From positions 67,576-131,575 of the forward strand of contig NW_005179065.1 of the NCBI RefSeq assembly GCF_000350225.1: a stretch of DNA of 64,000 bases, written 5' to 3'. Source of the stretch: Chondrus crispus (lineage: Eukaryota > Rhodophyta > Florideophyceae > Gigartinales > Gigartinaceae). The notes below the pieces were generated by a model that did no database searches, was not told the DNA's origin, and saw only the letters and a program-made list of their open reading frames with translations. This document shows, in pieces, positions 11,101-21,752 of the stretch; the stretch's first letter is position 1, and each line of letters starts with the position of its first letter. Made by a program: the position numbers and the translations under genes.

Positions 11101-13729
11101 TTTCCGGACCGTGCTGCCTCCAGAAGATGTAGTATTCAATAGGTGCCTGTGTATATATATCATGTTCTTAGACTGGATGGCAGTCCTGCATATGGTGGAA
11201 AAGGATACGAAGTTTAGTGCAGCTGCATTCCTTCCCGAACAAACAGCCGACAAGGTGTGGAATACTTATCTCATGCCCTGGGTTGTCCCTTACATCGGAC
11301 ATACGCTTGAGATTCACGCAGATCAAGGCCCTCAGCTTCGTTCAAGGAGATTCCTGTCATATGCAAGCATGGCTGGGATTAAACTGCGCTTATTTGACGT
11401 CGAGAGCCATAACAGTTGGGCGTCGGAGAACGGTACCACCTCTTCTTACGACATGTTTTCCGGAAGGTACAAGCTACTAACTCGGATATACCATTGAAGG
11501 ACGCACTAGGGCTCGCAACGAAGGCCATGAATGATTCTGCTGGTCCCAAAGGGCTAGTTCCAAGCTTACTCGTCTTTGGTGTTATGCCACGAACCCTCCT
11601 TGCAGGGTTTGATCAGCTACCCGATCAAGATCAAAGGATGAAAGCAAGTCAGGTGGCTCGAAAAGAAATGTCCAAGGAGATTGCTCCGAATCGTCTTACG
11701 ACAGTACTAAAATCAAACGTGCTCGCTGCCGCTCACTATGACATTGGAATCGGCTCTGAAGTCTGAGTTTACAAAGAACCGCCACTAAACAAGTGGATCG
11801 GGCCATTCCGCGTCCTTGACATGAAGGGAAAGGCAGTGTTTGTTGAGACCGATGGTCGCACCACACTGTTGTCTGTCGACAAGGCAAAGGTTTACCGACG
11901 GCCAAGTGCGGATGAGCTTCCGAATCCGGAAGGGCTTCCAGTGTCTCTCGGAACCGATAACTACCGACGGAGACGCTTATCACCACAAGAAGCGTCAGAC
12001 GCTCGGCTGGACTTCTTCAGAGACCCGCTGCAAGATTTGATCTCAACCCGGCATGACGAAAACGCCATATCGTCAGATCAGTTCTTCATGGACAGTATAG
12101 TCCATACTACAGAGAAAATTGCACCATCCGATCCCCGCCGTGAAAATCATGCGTTCCTGATAGCTAAGAAGAAAGATATACAAGGGCTTGAAGAACGCGG
12201 AGTCTGGTAGAAGATCCCGAAAGTTGTACTACCCGAAAACGCCAACGTACTTGGAGGCCGATTTGTCCTCACCATGAAAAAGCCGTCATAAAAGACGAAA
12301 CTCCCAAAGCTCGTTTCGTTGCACAGGTTTACTCTGATAGATGGAAGGATTTACGTCGCTCAGACAGAGCTTCGTGCCGCATTATAGCGTCTTTCGCTTC
12401 ATCGCTAGGATACCGCGTATTTAGCTATGTCACTCGGGCTTATACGCAGAGCGACGATTGTATTTCCCGTGAGCTTTTTATTCAACCGAAGCCAAAGGAT
12501 GCGCCACTATTTTCTCTCTCTGAAGGCGAGACACTGAAATTGGTACAGCCAATCTACTGAACAACAGATGCAGGTAATTACTGGAATGTGACTATTGATC
12601 GGCATGCTAAGAATGATCTAGGTATGGAATCGATGACCGGAGATTCTTCACTCTATGTTAAGGCCGGGCAAGGAAGAGAAGGAGAAGTCCTAACGGGCAT
12701 GCTTGTCGATGATGGACTGCTGTGTGTAAATACTAAATTCCAGCGTCTAACCGAGGCTACGCTAGAAAGGTTCGACTCCAGACCGAGAGAGTGATATAAT
12801 GTGGAATTTTACGGTTTGAAAATCAGAACGATACCTGGAGATGGCATTCTGATCAACCAACCGGACCACATCGAGAGGATAAAGTTATTGCCGGACGATG
12901 ACTCGTTTGACGAGTTTCGTAGCTCTCGTTCTGCACGTTCCTGGATCACTCATGCAAGGCCAGACATTGCTTGCTACGTTAACAAGACTGCACAAGTCAC
13001 AGAAGCATCTTTCGATCAGCGGAAGGTCAAGGAATTTAATACCTGCATCAAGTACGTGAAAAAATCGATCTCCATTGCGTTTCGGACTGTTAAACACAAA
13101 CACATTGCACATCCGAATATATGCAGATGCCGCGTTTGGGACAAACTTGGACTGTAGCTCTCAACTGGGATTCGTGATTTTACTCTGCGATGCCTCCGAT
13201 TCTTCCCATGTCATTGCTTTTTCAAGCAAGAAGTCAGGAAGGGGTTTCCGATCGATAATGGGAGGAGAACTATTTGCTCTGGCAGACGGGTTCGATCCAG
13301 CATTTATGCTTCGACATGATTTAGAAACACTTTACTCGAAACGAATTCTCTTGTATGTATTCACGGACTCTAAGCAGGTCTTCGATACAATCACGAAGGC
13401 ATCAAAGACCACAGAACGGCGATTACTCATCGATATCGCTTCTGCCCGTCGGGCTTACAACCACCATGAGATCTCCAATATCGGCCTGGTGGCGTCGGAG
13501 GACATGATTGCCGATGGTCTAACGAAGACTAAATCTAGCTCATCTTTAATGGAACTGCTCAGGTCTGGGAAGAATGTACTCAAGGTGAAGCAATGGATCA
13601 TCAGAAACTTATGCTTCGCCTCACGACCTTATCCCTTTAGTACTGTTTAGATATGTTGCAACGAACTTGCACCCCTTGCTGCAAAATTCCGTTGTAGTAA
13701 GTGTGTTCCACATTTGCAGAAAGTTCTAG

Positions 13730-13992
13730 TGTGAATCCTGTGGGTGGCATGGCCTTAATGAAACAGTATAAATACATCTACACGCCATCTGCGCGTGTGG
13801 TGAGAACTAGACACAAAAGTTTTGGTATATACGGCCTGCTGGTTTTCGATTAGCGAGAATCGGCAGAAGTTTTTATGTAGGAACAAAATAGACAGTACCC
13901 TTTTGAGTTGTCCGCGACTCGGGTACAGTAAAGTATCTGCCGGCCGTCGGCAGATTTTCTACAGGTCCCTGTTCCAAGTGGCGATTTCCACA
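13730..13992 (+). repeat. 3' LTR of the plus-strand copia element
   Basis: 263 bp, aligned end to end with the 5' LTR at 7118-7380 and followed by the target duplication GTGAA (13993-13997). Confidence 0.93.
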
Positions 13993-13997
13993 GTGAA

Positions 13998-14291
13998 GTA
14001 ACTACTGTATGGCATGGATAGTACCACCGCACTCCCCGATAGCCACCCTAGTGTCTGTAGGAATGATGTCTGCACTTGAGTATTGAGTACTCTATTGAGG
14101 ACATAATTGTACGTCCTGTAAACAGCTTTTTTGGCTTTCATGCCATTTTGACGCCATGAACGGCTTCCCCTCGCTCTCTGTCGTCCAAATGGATACTTTT
14201 CTTAGGACTGGAAAGTTTTTGCTTTCCATAACAAGCGGTTCTGCACCTCCAGGCCGACAGCATACACCATTCTTGTAGAACCAAGCGTGCA
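13998..14291. other. No gene recognised
   Basis: A short interval between the copia target duplication and the first recognisable codons of the piggyBac-like ORF. It should contain the left end of that element, but no terminal repeat or TTAA boundary was identified. Confidence 0.4.
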
Positions 14292-15974
14292 ATGCAAGAA
14301 GATCCGACACTGCGAATTGGCGCTTTTGTGGATTCCAAAGTGACTCCCCCGTTCTATGTGCGGCAGAGGCTCACCGACGTTTTGGAAATCGAGCGGATAG
14401 GACAGTTGTTCAGGGTCAGGTCGAAGAAATTTGCAAAAGCGGGCAAAGGGGCGGAACTACAAATTGTTGTACTGCGCGTGGTCGATTCAGGGAAGAAAAA
14501 TAAGGTTGAGATTCCGTTAACCGTCGTGAAGCAAGGCCCGGACTTTACGAGCACCAAAGGAATCCCGGATCGAGAGGTTTAAATTCAATATCCAGTCCAT
14601 GAAGCGTTGTCAGATACAGACAATGGCCGACCAGAGTCGTAGAATCAGCCTGAATGTAACGAGATTGTCACCAGGCTACAACTACCGATACATGTCAATG
14701 CTGGGGACAGTTTTCGGATTCCGGCACTTGACCCAATGTCGGGACTATTGATTAAGTGTGGAATGGAATGGAGAGCGCAGAAAGTGATTTTCACATTGAA
14801 TGGGACTTTGAAACGCAGTCCCTGGTTCGTTCGATACCCTAACGGAAATTGTATACAAGAGGGAGGAGCATCTGAACATTTATCTCCAATTGACAACTTT
14901 TTGAGCATGTTTCCACTACGTCACTTATCGTACATGGTTGATTGCACTAAAAATGTTCTACAAGAACATGAACGACGATCGACGTCGCAAGGAGAACTTT
15001 TACGATTCTTCGGATTTTCATTTTAGCGGCGCGCTTTAAGTTCAGCTCAAGAAAGGAACTTTGGTGTTAAAGTGCCAACAATACATACATCCCCTTGCTT
15101 TGGTCGCATTATGTTCTATTACAGGCTCGAAGACTTGCGTCGCTTTCTGTGCTTTGGCTCCCGCACAAGACAGAATTCAAATTCAGCATTGCCACAAAAG
15201 CGATGGGATCTTTGCGATGGTTTTATGAATTCGATCAACGAACACCGTCAGGAAAACGTTATACCTGCCCATTTTATGTGAATCGATGAGAGCATGTCCA
15301 GATGGTACGGAAGAGGCGGTGAATAGATATCGGTTGGATTACCACACCACGTTGGCACGGGCCACAAACCCGATTCAGGATGCAAAATGCATAAGATTGC
15401 TTGCAGAGGCAGTGAATGGGTGCTTGGAATGTCGTTCGTCAAGTCTGCGATAGTAGGAGCTGCCAAGTTGACACCTGCGGCGTTGAATATGGAGACAACG
15501 GTTCTGATGGACCTCTGTGCGCCGTGGACCGGACCTGGACGAATAGTTTGTACTGATAGCTATTTTGCTCCTGTACAAGCAGCTTCCACACTGTACGACA
15601 ACGGACTGCGCTTTACTAGGGTTGTCAAAACATTCAACCAAAAAATTCCCTTTGGACTATCTGAGCAATTGGAGATGTCTGGACGTGACGATCACACATC
15701 GATGGTCGCAGAATTCAAAAGCGCGGGAACTATCAATTACAAGATTCTAGCAATTCGATGGGTCGACTGCAGCAGTTGATATTTCGAATCTACGGCTAGG
15801 ACTACGCTTCTCGGCAACTATATAGATCGCATGTGGTTGCATGAGCTTTGGGAGGGTGCCCAAGGGGTCAATTTTGGTGGTCAAAATACCAGAAGTCGTT
15901 GGAACCAGTGGAGTGCAGATACCCCTTCTGACACTATCCATGCAGAGAGAAAACCTATCCGTGGGTCATATTGA
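14292..15974 (+). pseudogene. piggyBac-like transposase, 5' part, with seven in-frame stops and no frameshift
   Basis: One reading frame carries recognisable piggyBac-type (DDE_Tnp_1_7) sequence across the whole stretch: FLSMFPLRHLSYMVDCTKN with a following helix, then DESMSRWYGRGG (first catalytic Asp region, about 15285), GHKPDSGCKMHKIACRG, CTDSYFAPVQAAS (second catalytic Asp region, about 15553), RVVKTFNQKIPFG and ILAIRWVDCSS. Stops at 14580, 14640, 15024, 15279, 15324, 15777 and 15972 all lie in that same frame, while the spacing of conserved blocks is kept. This suggests decay by point change, possibly C-to-T, rather than by indels. Similarity ends near 15974, where hAT-like sequence begins; the 3' part resumes at about 20221. 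The most N-terminal 96 codons (14292-14579) carry no recognised motif. Confidence 0.75.
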
Positions 15975-16573
15975 ACTCGAGCGGTTTTGGGATATCCGCG
16001 AAATTTCAATTCCGTAAACGGCTACGGTTTTCCAAAAAGCTTAATCCCATAGCGCGTAAAGCGGTTTCCCGGATTACCCGTATTAGCAGGTTTTAGAAAC
16101 ACGGGTTTTCGGATTATCCGCCCGGACCCCAAAAACCGCACACGGATATTCACCAAAAAGCCGTCCAAACCAATAATATGCAGGGGGCAGTGCGAGAGTG
16201 GATGTATCGTGAACGTCACAGGAATGGGTCATACTGTGAAGGGTGCAGTGTAATGTCGCCATTGTAACTCATTTATGGACATGGACATCGCACAAGTTTC
16301 CCTCAAGGTGATATTACTGTACATTGAAGAAATATTTCAACAAATGGGCGAAATCTTTGATTTCACATACGATATTTTTCACTAGAGTCTACGGCATCAA
16401 TCGAATCCGTACAGATAACTTCATGGAACAGATGTAGGTGGACGTTTAAGTCCTCATCGGTACGGAGAGAGGGGCAATACGGAAACGGGCGGCTCCGAAA
16501 ACATGGAAACTAGCACAAATGTTTCTTCAGAGGCTTTCTCTGGTCATGACGCATTAGGTGTGAATGGAACAGC

Positions 16574-18540
16574 ATGGCTCGACGGCTCTGCTGGGACAAA
16601 AAAGCACCGATCTGGGCCTTTTTCGACACGGCGGTTGACATGACTGCAGATTCTTTCGCATTGCGCTGCTCTCTATGCAACATGAGGATGACGTACAAGA
16701 GAAAGAATGGCAGCTCTTCACTCGTCAATCGCGTGAATGTAAGACAAAAATCTGTGCATGCCGGATATGTCGCTACTCTGCATGGAAGAAATACAAACTG
16801 TCGGAAAAAGAAAAAGAAGGTAAATGATCTCCGAATTCACTTCAAGACCATTCCGTATGCTGCTACCCGAGACATGCTGAAGCATCTGATACGCAACATG
16901 CTACTAGTTTACTGCAAGTCTCTCCGACCGTTTTCAACTTTTGACTATGTGTGGATGAAGAAGCTTTTGGGTGACAGTGGTCCTCACCTTCTTCTTCCTT
17001 TCCCCAACGTTTACAGAAGTGATGCTACCCGCCTTGGCCAAGCAGACCAAAGATTCTGTAGTTTTCGAACTTAGGAGGATAAGATTTGTTTCCATCTCTT
17101 TTGATCTCTGGATGACCTGCGGTTGCCAAGATATCTTCTCGGTGATCGCCTATTAGATTGATGGTTCTTTAAAGCGACGTAGCCGCTACTTGCGAATGAT
17201 CAAGATGGAATCCACTTCAGGATTTCAGATGGCCTTGCACCTCATCGATGTGCTCGACGAGTTCAACACCAAGGAAAACATTGTGGCATATGTGACGGAC
17301 GGTGGAACTAACTTGAATACATGTTCACGAGAACTGGAAGGCATAGTTTGTTGTGCAGCCCTCGACATGCACTGCGTCTATAAGAGTGATTGCTGCGCAC
17401 GCATTATGAGTTCATTATGCGGTAGAGCCCTATCGGAAGAGCTCTGCAGTAGCTTCATTATCGTCAATTTGTAACAATTCCAAAGGAAACTAAAGGTCGT
17501 TATTACTTGGACAAATAAGTCTGGGAAAGGGAATCAGATGTGACATGCGACCTGTCGAAAGGTCGGTACTCGCCCAGTTCAGCTCTATGCTCCGGTTAAG
17601 GCACTCTTCGGTTCTGTATTTATCATGTTTAGCCGAAAACGTGCTTACCACGAAGCAGTACATGCTTGCTACGCGGATCCCGATAATTCCAGTAACAGCC
17701 ACCGAGACCCCTCGAATGCAGATTGGGATGTTGTCAAGGAGGCAACGGAGCACATGGGGCCGATTTTAAAAGCAGGTGTACAGAACCAAGGATCAAGGAA
17801 ATGGGGGCTGTCCAACGCAATTGCTCTTTGTTTTACATTTCTGGATTCATGCAAATTTAGTTACGATGACGATGCTGGCATTATTTGGCAGGTGGACGAT
17901 GAATCGGAGTTGGAGGGAGAGCTGCACACGTCGAAAAGGAGAGTTAGTAAGGATGTTTCGAAGAATTTGAAGAAATATCTCCGTGCCTCTTTTGAGGAGG
18001 ATAATAGCTCGCAGAATTACTTATTTCGTGGGCATTCTAGGATAGCATTAATGCTCGATCCTCAATTCAAGTGTCTGAAGGATCTTCTCTCTCCCATGAC
18101 TATTCAAATGTAAAATCTTCGATCGCTACGTACGACATCATCATTGTTGCTTATTCAGTCGCGATCTTTGATGAGGAGACCAAGTCCAAAAGGGGTGAGC
18201 TCGAAGTTTCTAATGCCGTCGGGAGTGAAGGTACGGATTCAACTAGCCCTTTTCCAACGCCGGTGGAGTAGAAAAGCTGGATGACGACGTCAAGAACATG
18301 ATGAAGTCTGAACTAATGCGATTTCGGACAGACAAATATGATGAGTATAATTCGTTTGGGGCTGCGATGGAATGGTTTCGTTGGAAGAGGTACATTTATC
18401 TTCATGTATTTATGTTGGCAACAGCGTTTCTTGCTATTCCGGGATTGCAAGTGGACAACGAACGTTCCTTGTCTGTTGCTAGCATTATAGCTAACCAAAG
18501 GAGATAGCGCATCAAGACGGAAAATCTGGATAATGTCATG
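16574..18540 (+). pseudogene. hAT transposase, broken
   Basis: Pieces in several frames follow hAT order. A BED-type zinc finger start (ALRCSLCNMRMTYKRKNG) lies near 16660-16720. A catalytic core has SISFDLWMTCGCQDIF (first Asp, about 17100) and VAYVTDGGTNL (second Asp, about 17290). The C-terminal dimerisation block is AFLAIPGLQVDNERSLS at about 18420-18480, followed by IKTENLDNVMQMH. At least four frame changes occur (near 17080, 17160-17190, 17480-17620 and 18110-18300), plus a stop just after the dimerisation block. The zinc finger shows the Cys pair but no clear His pair. The gene is clearly dead. Confidence 0.8.
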
Positions 18541-18545
18541 CAGAT

Positions 18546-19122
18546 GCATTAAAACTACGACTTACACATGCATAATGCACCATCTTCGGCCTCCAGGCCA
18601 ACCTCTACTTTACTTGTACTCACTCATGTAGAGGGAAATATGGAGAGAGAAATGTCTGAAGTTAAGTTGGGTTGATGCTCGAATAAAAGTCTTAAACGCA
18701 TCACAATGTCTCTCTATTTGTTTTGTCTTCATCGAGTGGGGCACGAGCGGGGGCACATAGCTTCCCCGGCTAAGAGGCTCTACCGGAAGGGGGCAGCAGC
18801 AGTGAGCCTAATACTCTGGAGATATGACACAATGTTGACAGTATTGCCTTCAATAAAGAATCCAGTAAAAAAGAACTAAAACCTGACTACAGGCTTACAC
18901 AGAAGTGTGCAGAACTTGTTTTGGGTGGCTTGACATTTCAAAGTAGAGGGACGCGGAAACGCACACGGGGCCACAATAACGAATTAAAACTAGGATACTC
19001 CCTTTCCTGCTCCGGAAATGAAACTACCCAGTACACAAGGGGCGATCATCAACACCCAGCGATAATTTTCATGGCGGGGAGCTTTCCAACATTCGGCGGC
19101 GAGGCATAGGGCACGACGAGCG
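18546..19122. other. No gene recognised
   Basis: Between the hAT transposase stop and the end of the minus-strand membrane-protein pseudogene. It contains AATAAA-like words (18680, 18852 region) on the plus strand that could serve as polyadenylation signals for the transposase. No other feature is seen. Confidence 0.4.
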
Positions 19123-19789
19123 TTATCTACTACTCTTGGCTGTGATGAAAGCGCCCGTGATTAGCGCCCACTCAGGCAACATGGCGAGGTTCGCGTTCCA
19201 GAAGACGGCGCTCATGGTAGCGCCCGTGCGCTGCTTCAAAAAGTCGGGTTCCGTGGCGGCGGCAAACAGGCGGGCCAAGAAGCCAAATTGGCTGCCCCGC
19301 AGGGCGAGACAGAAGTGGAATGAGGTCAAGATACCCATGGCAATAAAGAGCGGTTTTGGCTAACCGTGAGGCCGGGCATGGACTCTTCGCCTCCAAGCAC
19401 GAGGTACATGGGATGGATGAAAACGAAAACGACGAAGTCCAAGTAGCCCAGTAGGGTCTGGATGAGGATGACGAGTTTGGTTTTTCCGGCGTTGTGTGTA
19501 CGAGGAAAGAAGGCAGATAGACCGACGAAGATACTGAGCAGGCCGAAGACAACTTCGGCGAGAGATCCCAGAAAACTAAGGATTTTGGGCGGACGACCGC
19601 AGGTGATGCCCTGGGAGGGATTTCTGTCATTGAAAGGAATGGAGCACTTGTTGATAGCGAGGATGGACCAAAGGGCTAGAAGGACAGCGGCCTCGATGAT
19701 GGCATAGTGATTCTTGTATTTGTCTCCGATGGTCTTGGTGAAGGTCCTTGCCAGACCCCGACTTCGACGCCTTCAGCGTGGGCGATCAT
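19123..19789 (-). pseudogene. Multi-pass membrane protein gene, two frameshifts, inside the hAT element
   Basis: From an ATG at 19789 (MIAHAEGVEVGVW) the minus strand encodes about 220 residues in three successive frames, with shifts near 19750 and 19350. The middle frame starts FTKTIGDKYKNHYAIIEAAV. There are about five hydrophobic segments: around AVLLALWSILAI, LAEVVFGLLSIFVGLSAFF, LLGYLDFVVFVFIHPMYLVL, MGILTSFHFCLAL and LAMLPEWALITGAFI, ending KSSR and TAA at 19123. A Cys pair lies in the first loop (KCSIPFND...ITCGRPPK). Codon use and continuity look like a real former gene rather than chance. I do not recognise the family. No GT-AG intron fits the frame changes, so this is a pseudogene or carries sequence errors. 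It may be a host gene captured by the hAT. Confidence 0.55.
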
Positions 19790-20220
19790 GATGGGAATGG
19801 AGGGGACCGCAAGTGAGAGGGGATGGAGAGTGAGACGGGAGAGTAAAGAGGGAAGTGAGGAGAAGGAAGTGAGAAGAGATGGGAGGGTGGGGAGGAAAAA
19901 TGCAGCAGCAGACTGGATACGAGTACTGTACCATACATTCCCTCCCTACAATTCGTGGGCACCAGCCTAAAATGGCAGGATAAGGTTTGGATATCCGCCG
20001 GTGTAAATAATATTTACGGATTCTGAAAACAAAACCGTCGTAATCTTTTGGAAAGCACGAATTTTGGATAATATCCGTTTACATCTATGACGAATCCGTA
20101 AACCGCGGATAACTTCGTGTTGTTCTCTTAGGGCACAGGTGGGGGTTTACAGGTATCCGTACCCGCCCTGTCCGCAGATATCCTGGGCGTTATGGATATC
20201 TGCGCACCTCTGGTTGAGAC

Positions 20221-20866
20221 GTATTATCAGGCAGCATCTCGTATTGATAGACATAACCGGTCCTAGCAAGACTACCTTAACCTTGGAAAAACCGTTGAGG
20301 TCCGGGAGTGGTCGTTTGGAGTGAATTGAATTCTTTTGTCTGTGCATTGTCGACTCGTGGCTTTTTTACAAATGCAGAAGGGACGGGCGCAGTAATAAGA
20401 TTGCGCATGAATACATGAATACGTTGGCTGAGGAGCTGATAGATAACTCATTTGATTGTGTGGGCCTGCGGGATTGTAATAGCCCACCAGATACGACATC
20501 ACCGCCTTCGGAAGAGCAAGCCACAAGTGGCGCATACCAGCATCTCACGCCTACGAAGAAGCGTCGAAAGCTCAACGGAAATATACCATCCTATTGCATG
20601 CAGCAGCGCTGCTGCGTCGGCAGTCTCATGACCACCTACGTTGGCTTTAATTGTGATGATGCAAACGAAAAACAAGTATACTTTTCCCATTCATGCAAAA
20701 GATCGTACTTGCTATCGATTGCATCTCATCGCCAAGCATGACTGTGTCGGTTGTTACGTTGATCTCAGTAAAGAGATCTGTGTCAAGTTGCTCACACCCA
20801 GCGACGTTTCAGCATCTCAGAAAACGACTCGTCCAGTCATAGTATGCACAACTCAGCGTCGGTGAG
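20221..20866 (+). pseudogene. piggyBac-like transposase, 3' part
   Basis: Resumes the gene interrupted at 15974. YYQAASRIDRHNRS (about 20223-20263) matches the family block around GGVDRHNR. It is followed by DYLNLGKTVEVREWSFGVN, then in a second frame LCIVDSWLFYKCRRDGRS and NTLAEELIDNSFD. A C-terminal cysteine-rich zinc-binding region follows (SYCMQQRCC; DRTCYRLHLIAKHD; VGC), again with a frame change near 20610. Stops at 20264-20266 and at about 20321 also interrupt the first block. The likely TTAA right end was not located between 20867 and 20930. Confidence 0.7.
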
Positions 20867-20934
20867 CACCGCTGCAAATTTGTATTCCTGAAACAGGGAT
20901 GCTTGTTTTTTGGATATGAAATGTTTGCACAAGT

Positions 20935-21350
20935 TGTAAAAATATTGAGGAAGAAGTCGAAATTAGGCTTCGAACGTTTCGAAGAAATATGATCCCGACA
21001 GCCGCTACCGTGTACTCAGTAGGGCCTTCCGACGAACGAAAATTCTGACCTTGTGGTTCTGATATTCTTCGTGTGGGTTCTACTCTCCCTCCCTCTACTA
21101 GGAATTGAAAGGTCCCCTTTTATACCTCTCCGACAAAATTTCTTTAGACCCAAAAAAACCCTCTTGAGTACCATTATTTCGCACCCGAAATGTTTCCGAT
21201 AAGTCCTTAAAACAATGACTCACAAACATAAACCCAAATGTAACATTAACAGTCTCCAAGACCAACAACGAACGGTTTCATACTCAATACAGTAACAATG
21301 CTGTCGTAACACATTCACTGCGTAATTGTATGGCCGTCCAGAGTTCAACA
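20935..21350 (-). repeat. 3' LTR of the old minus-strand copia element
   Basis: About 416 bp, aligned with 34864-35276 over its whole length with many substitutions. It begins TGTAAAAATATTGAGG on the plus strand and ends GAGTTCAACA. A purine-rich tract lies just inside (minus strand, about 21351-21372). Confidence 0.85.
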
Positions 21351-21694
21351 TTCCGCCACTTTAAAAGTGCGAACGAGGAGCAGTTTTGTTTGCCCATTGG
21401 TGCACTGTGTTCGTGTCCATGCCGGTTCGAAGTATTGTATCTAGCGCATAACAGAATTTCGGCTTCGTGAGTCCATCTGCCGCGTTGTGTTCTGATCGAA
21501 TGAATCCTACATTTGAAATGTCGTTGGCATTGTAGGGATATCTGGCAGCAGCAGTATCCTTCATCAGTATTCGCTCTGACGTTGAAGAGGCATTCGCCAA
21601 AACGTCTAACATCTGTTTCGAATCCGTACGAATTGTATCGGTATGCCCACACCATACATCTGTTCGAGGTCGTGCTTGATCACGTATGCAGAGT

Positions 21695-21752
21695 CGAAGT
21701 TTATGCGTTCACTGAAGTCGTTATAACGACTTCAGTGAACGCATAAACTTCG
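21695..21752. repeat. Perfect 58-bp palindrome
   Basis: Two 29-bp arms, each beginning CGAAGTTTATGCGTTCACTG when read inward, meet at TTA/TAA with no spacer and no mismatch. It lies in the RNase H region of the old copia fossil. A perfect spacer-free inverted repeat in otherwise eroded sequence points to a fold-back copying event and a relatively recent origin compared with its host element. Confidence 0.95.

Larger units (their letters stand above)
7118..13992 (+). mobile_element. Ty1/copia LTR retrotransposon, old and broken
   Basis: A full-length fossil. LTRs lie at 7118-7380 and 13730-13992 (263 bp each, TG...CA), with the target duplication GTGAA at 7113-7117 and 13993-13997. Parts in order on the plus strand are an unusually long leader (7381-8816), gag (about 8817-9570), a CCHC knuckle region (about 10087-10180), protease (about 10545-10600, Asp-Thr-Gly core), integrase (about 10900-11810), reverse transcriptase (about 12100-12850) and RNase H (about 13075-13650). 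Protease and integrase ahead of reverse transcriptase marks it as copia. By eye the LTRs differ at roughly two dozen of 263 positions, so it is old. The coding region has on the order of eight to ten breaks. It belongs to the same family as the elements at 20935-35276 and 62512-64000. Confidence 0.93.
15975..20212 (+). mobile_element. hAT-like DNA transposon inserted into the piggyBac-like element
   Basis: The interval splits the piggyBac-like gene and carries a broken hAT transposase (16574-18540). Both flanks (about 15984-16160 and 19985-20212) are rich in inverted GGATATCC-type words and CCGTAAAC/GTTTACGG pairs, the usual subterminal repeats of hAT elements. Read inward from the right, the end begins CAGAGGTGCGCAGATATCC at 20212, a good hAT terminus. 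The left end is degenerate, and I cannot find a matching 8-bp target duplication (the right flank is GTTGAGAC; the left has only a partial match, TTGAACTC). At about 4.2 kb it is on the long side because it also contains the membrane-protein pseudogene at 19123-19789. Confidence 0.65.

Noticed and set aside
19123-19789. Spliced gene with introns at the two frame changes
   Set aside because: No GT...AG pair at the changes restores the frame; the shifts look like simple one- or two-base changes.
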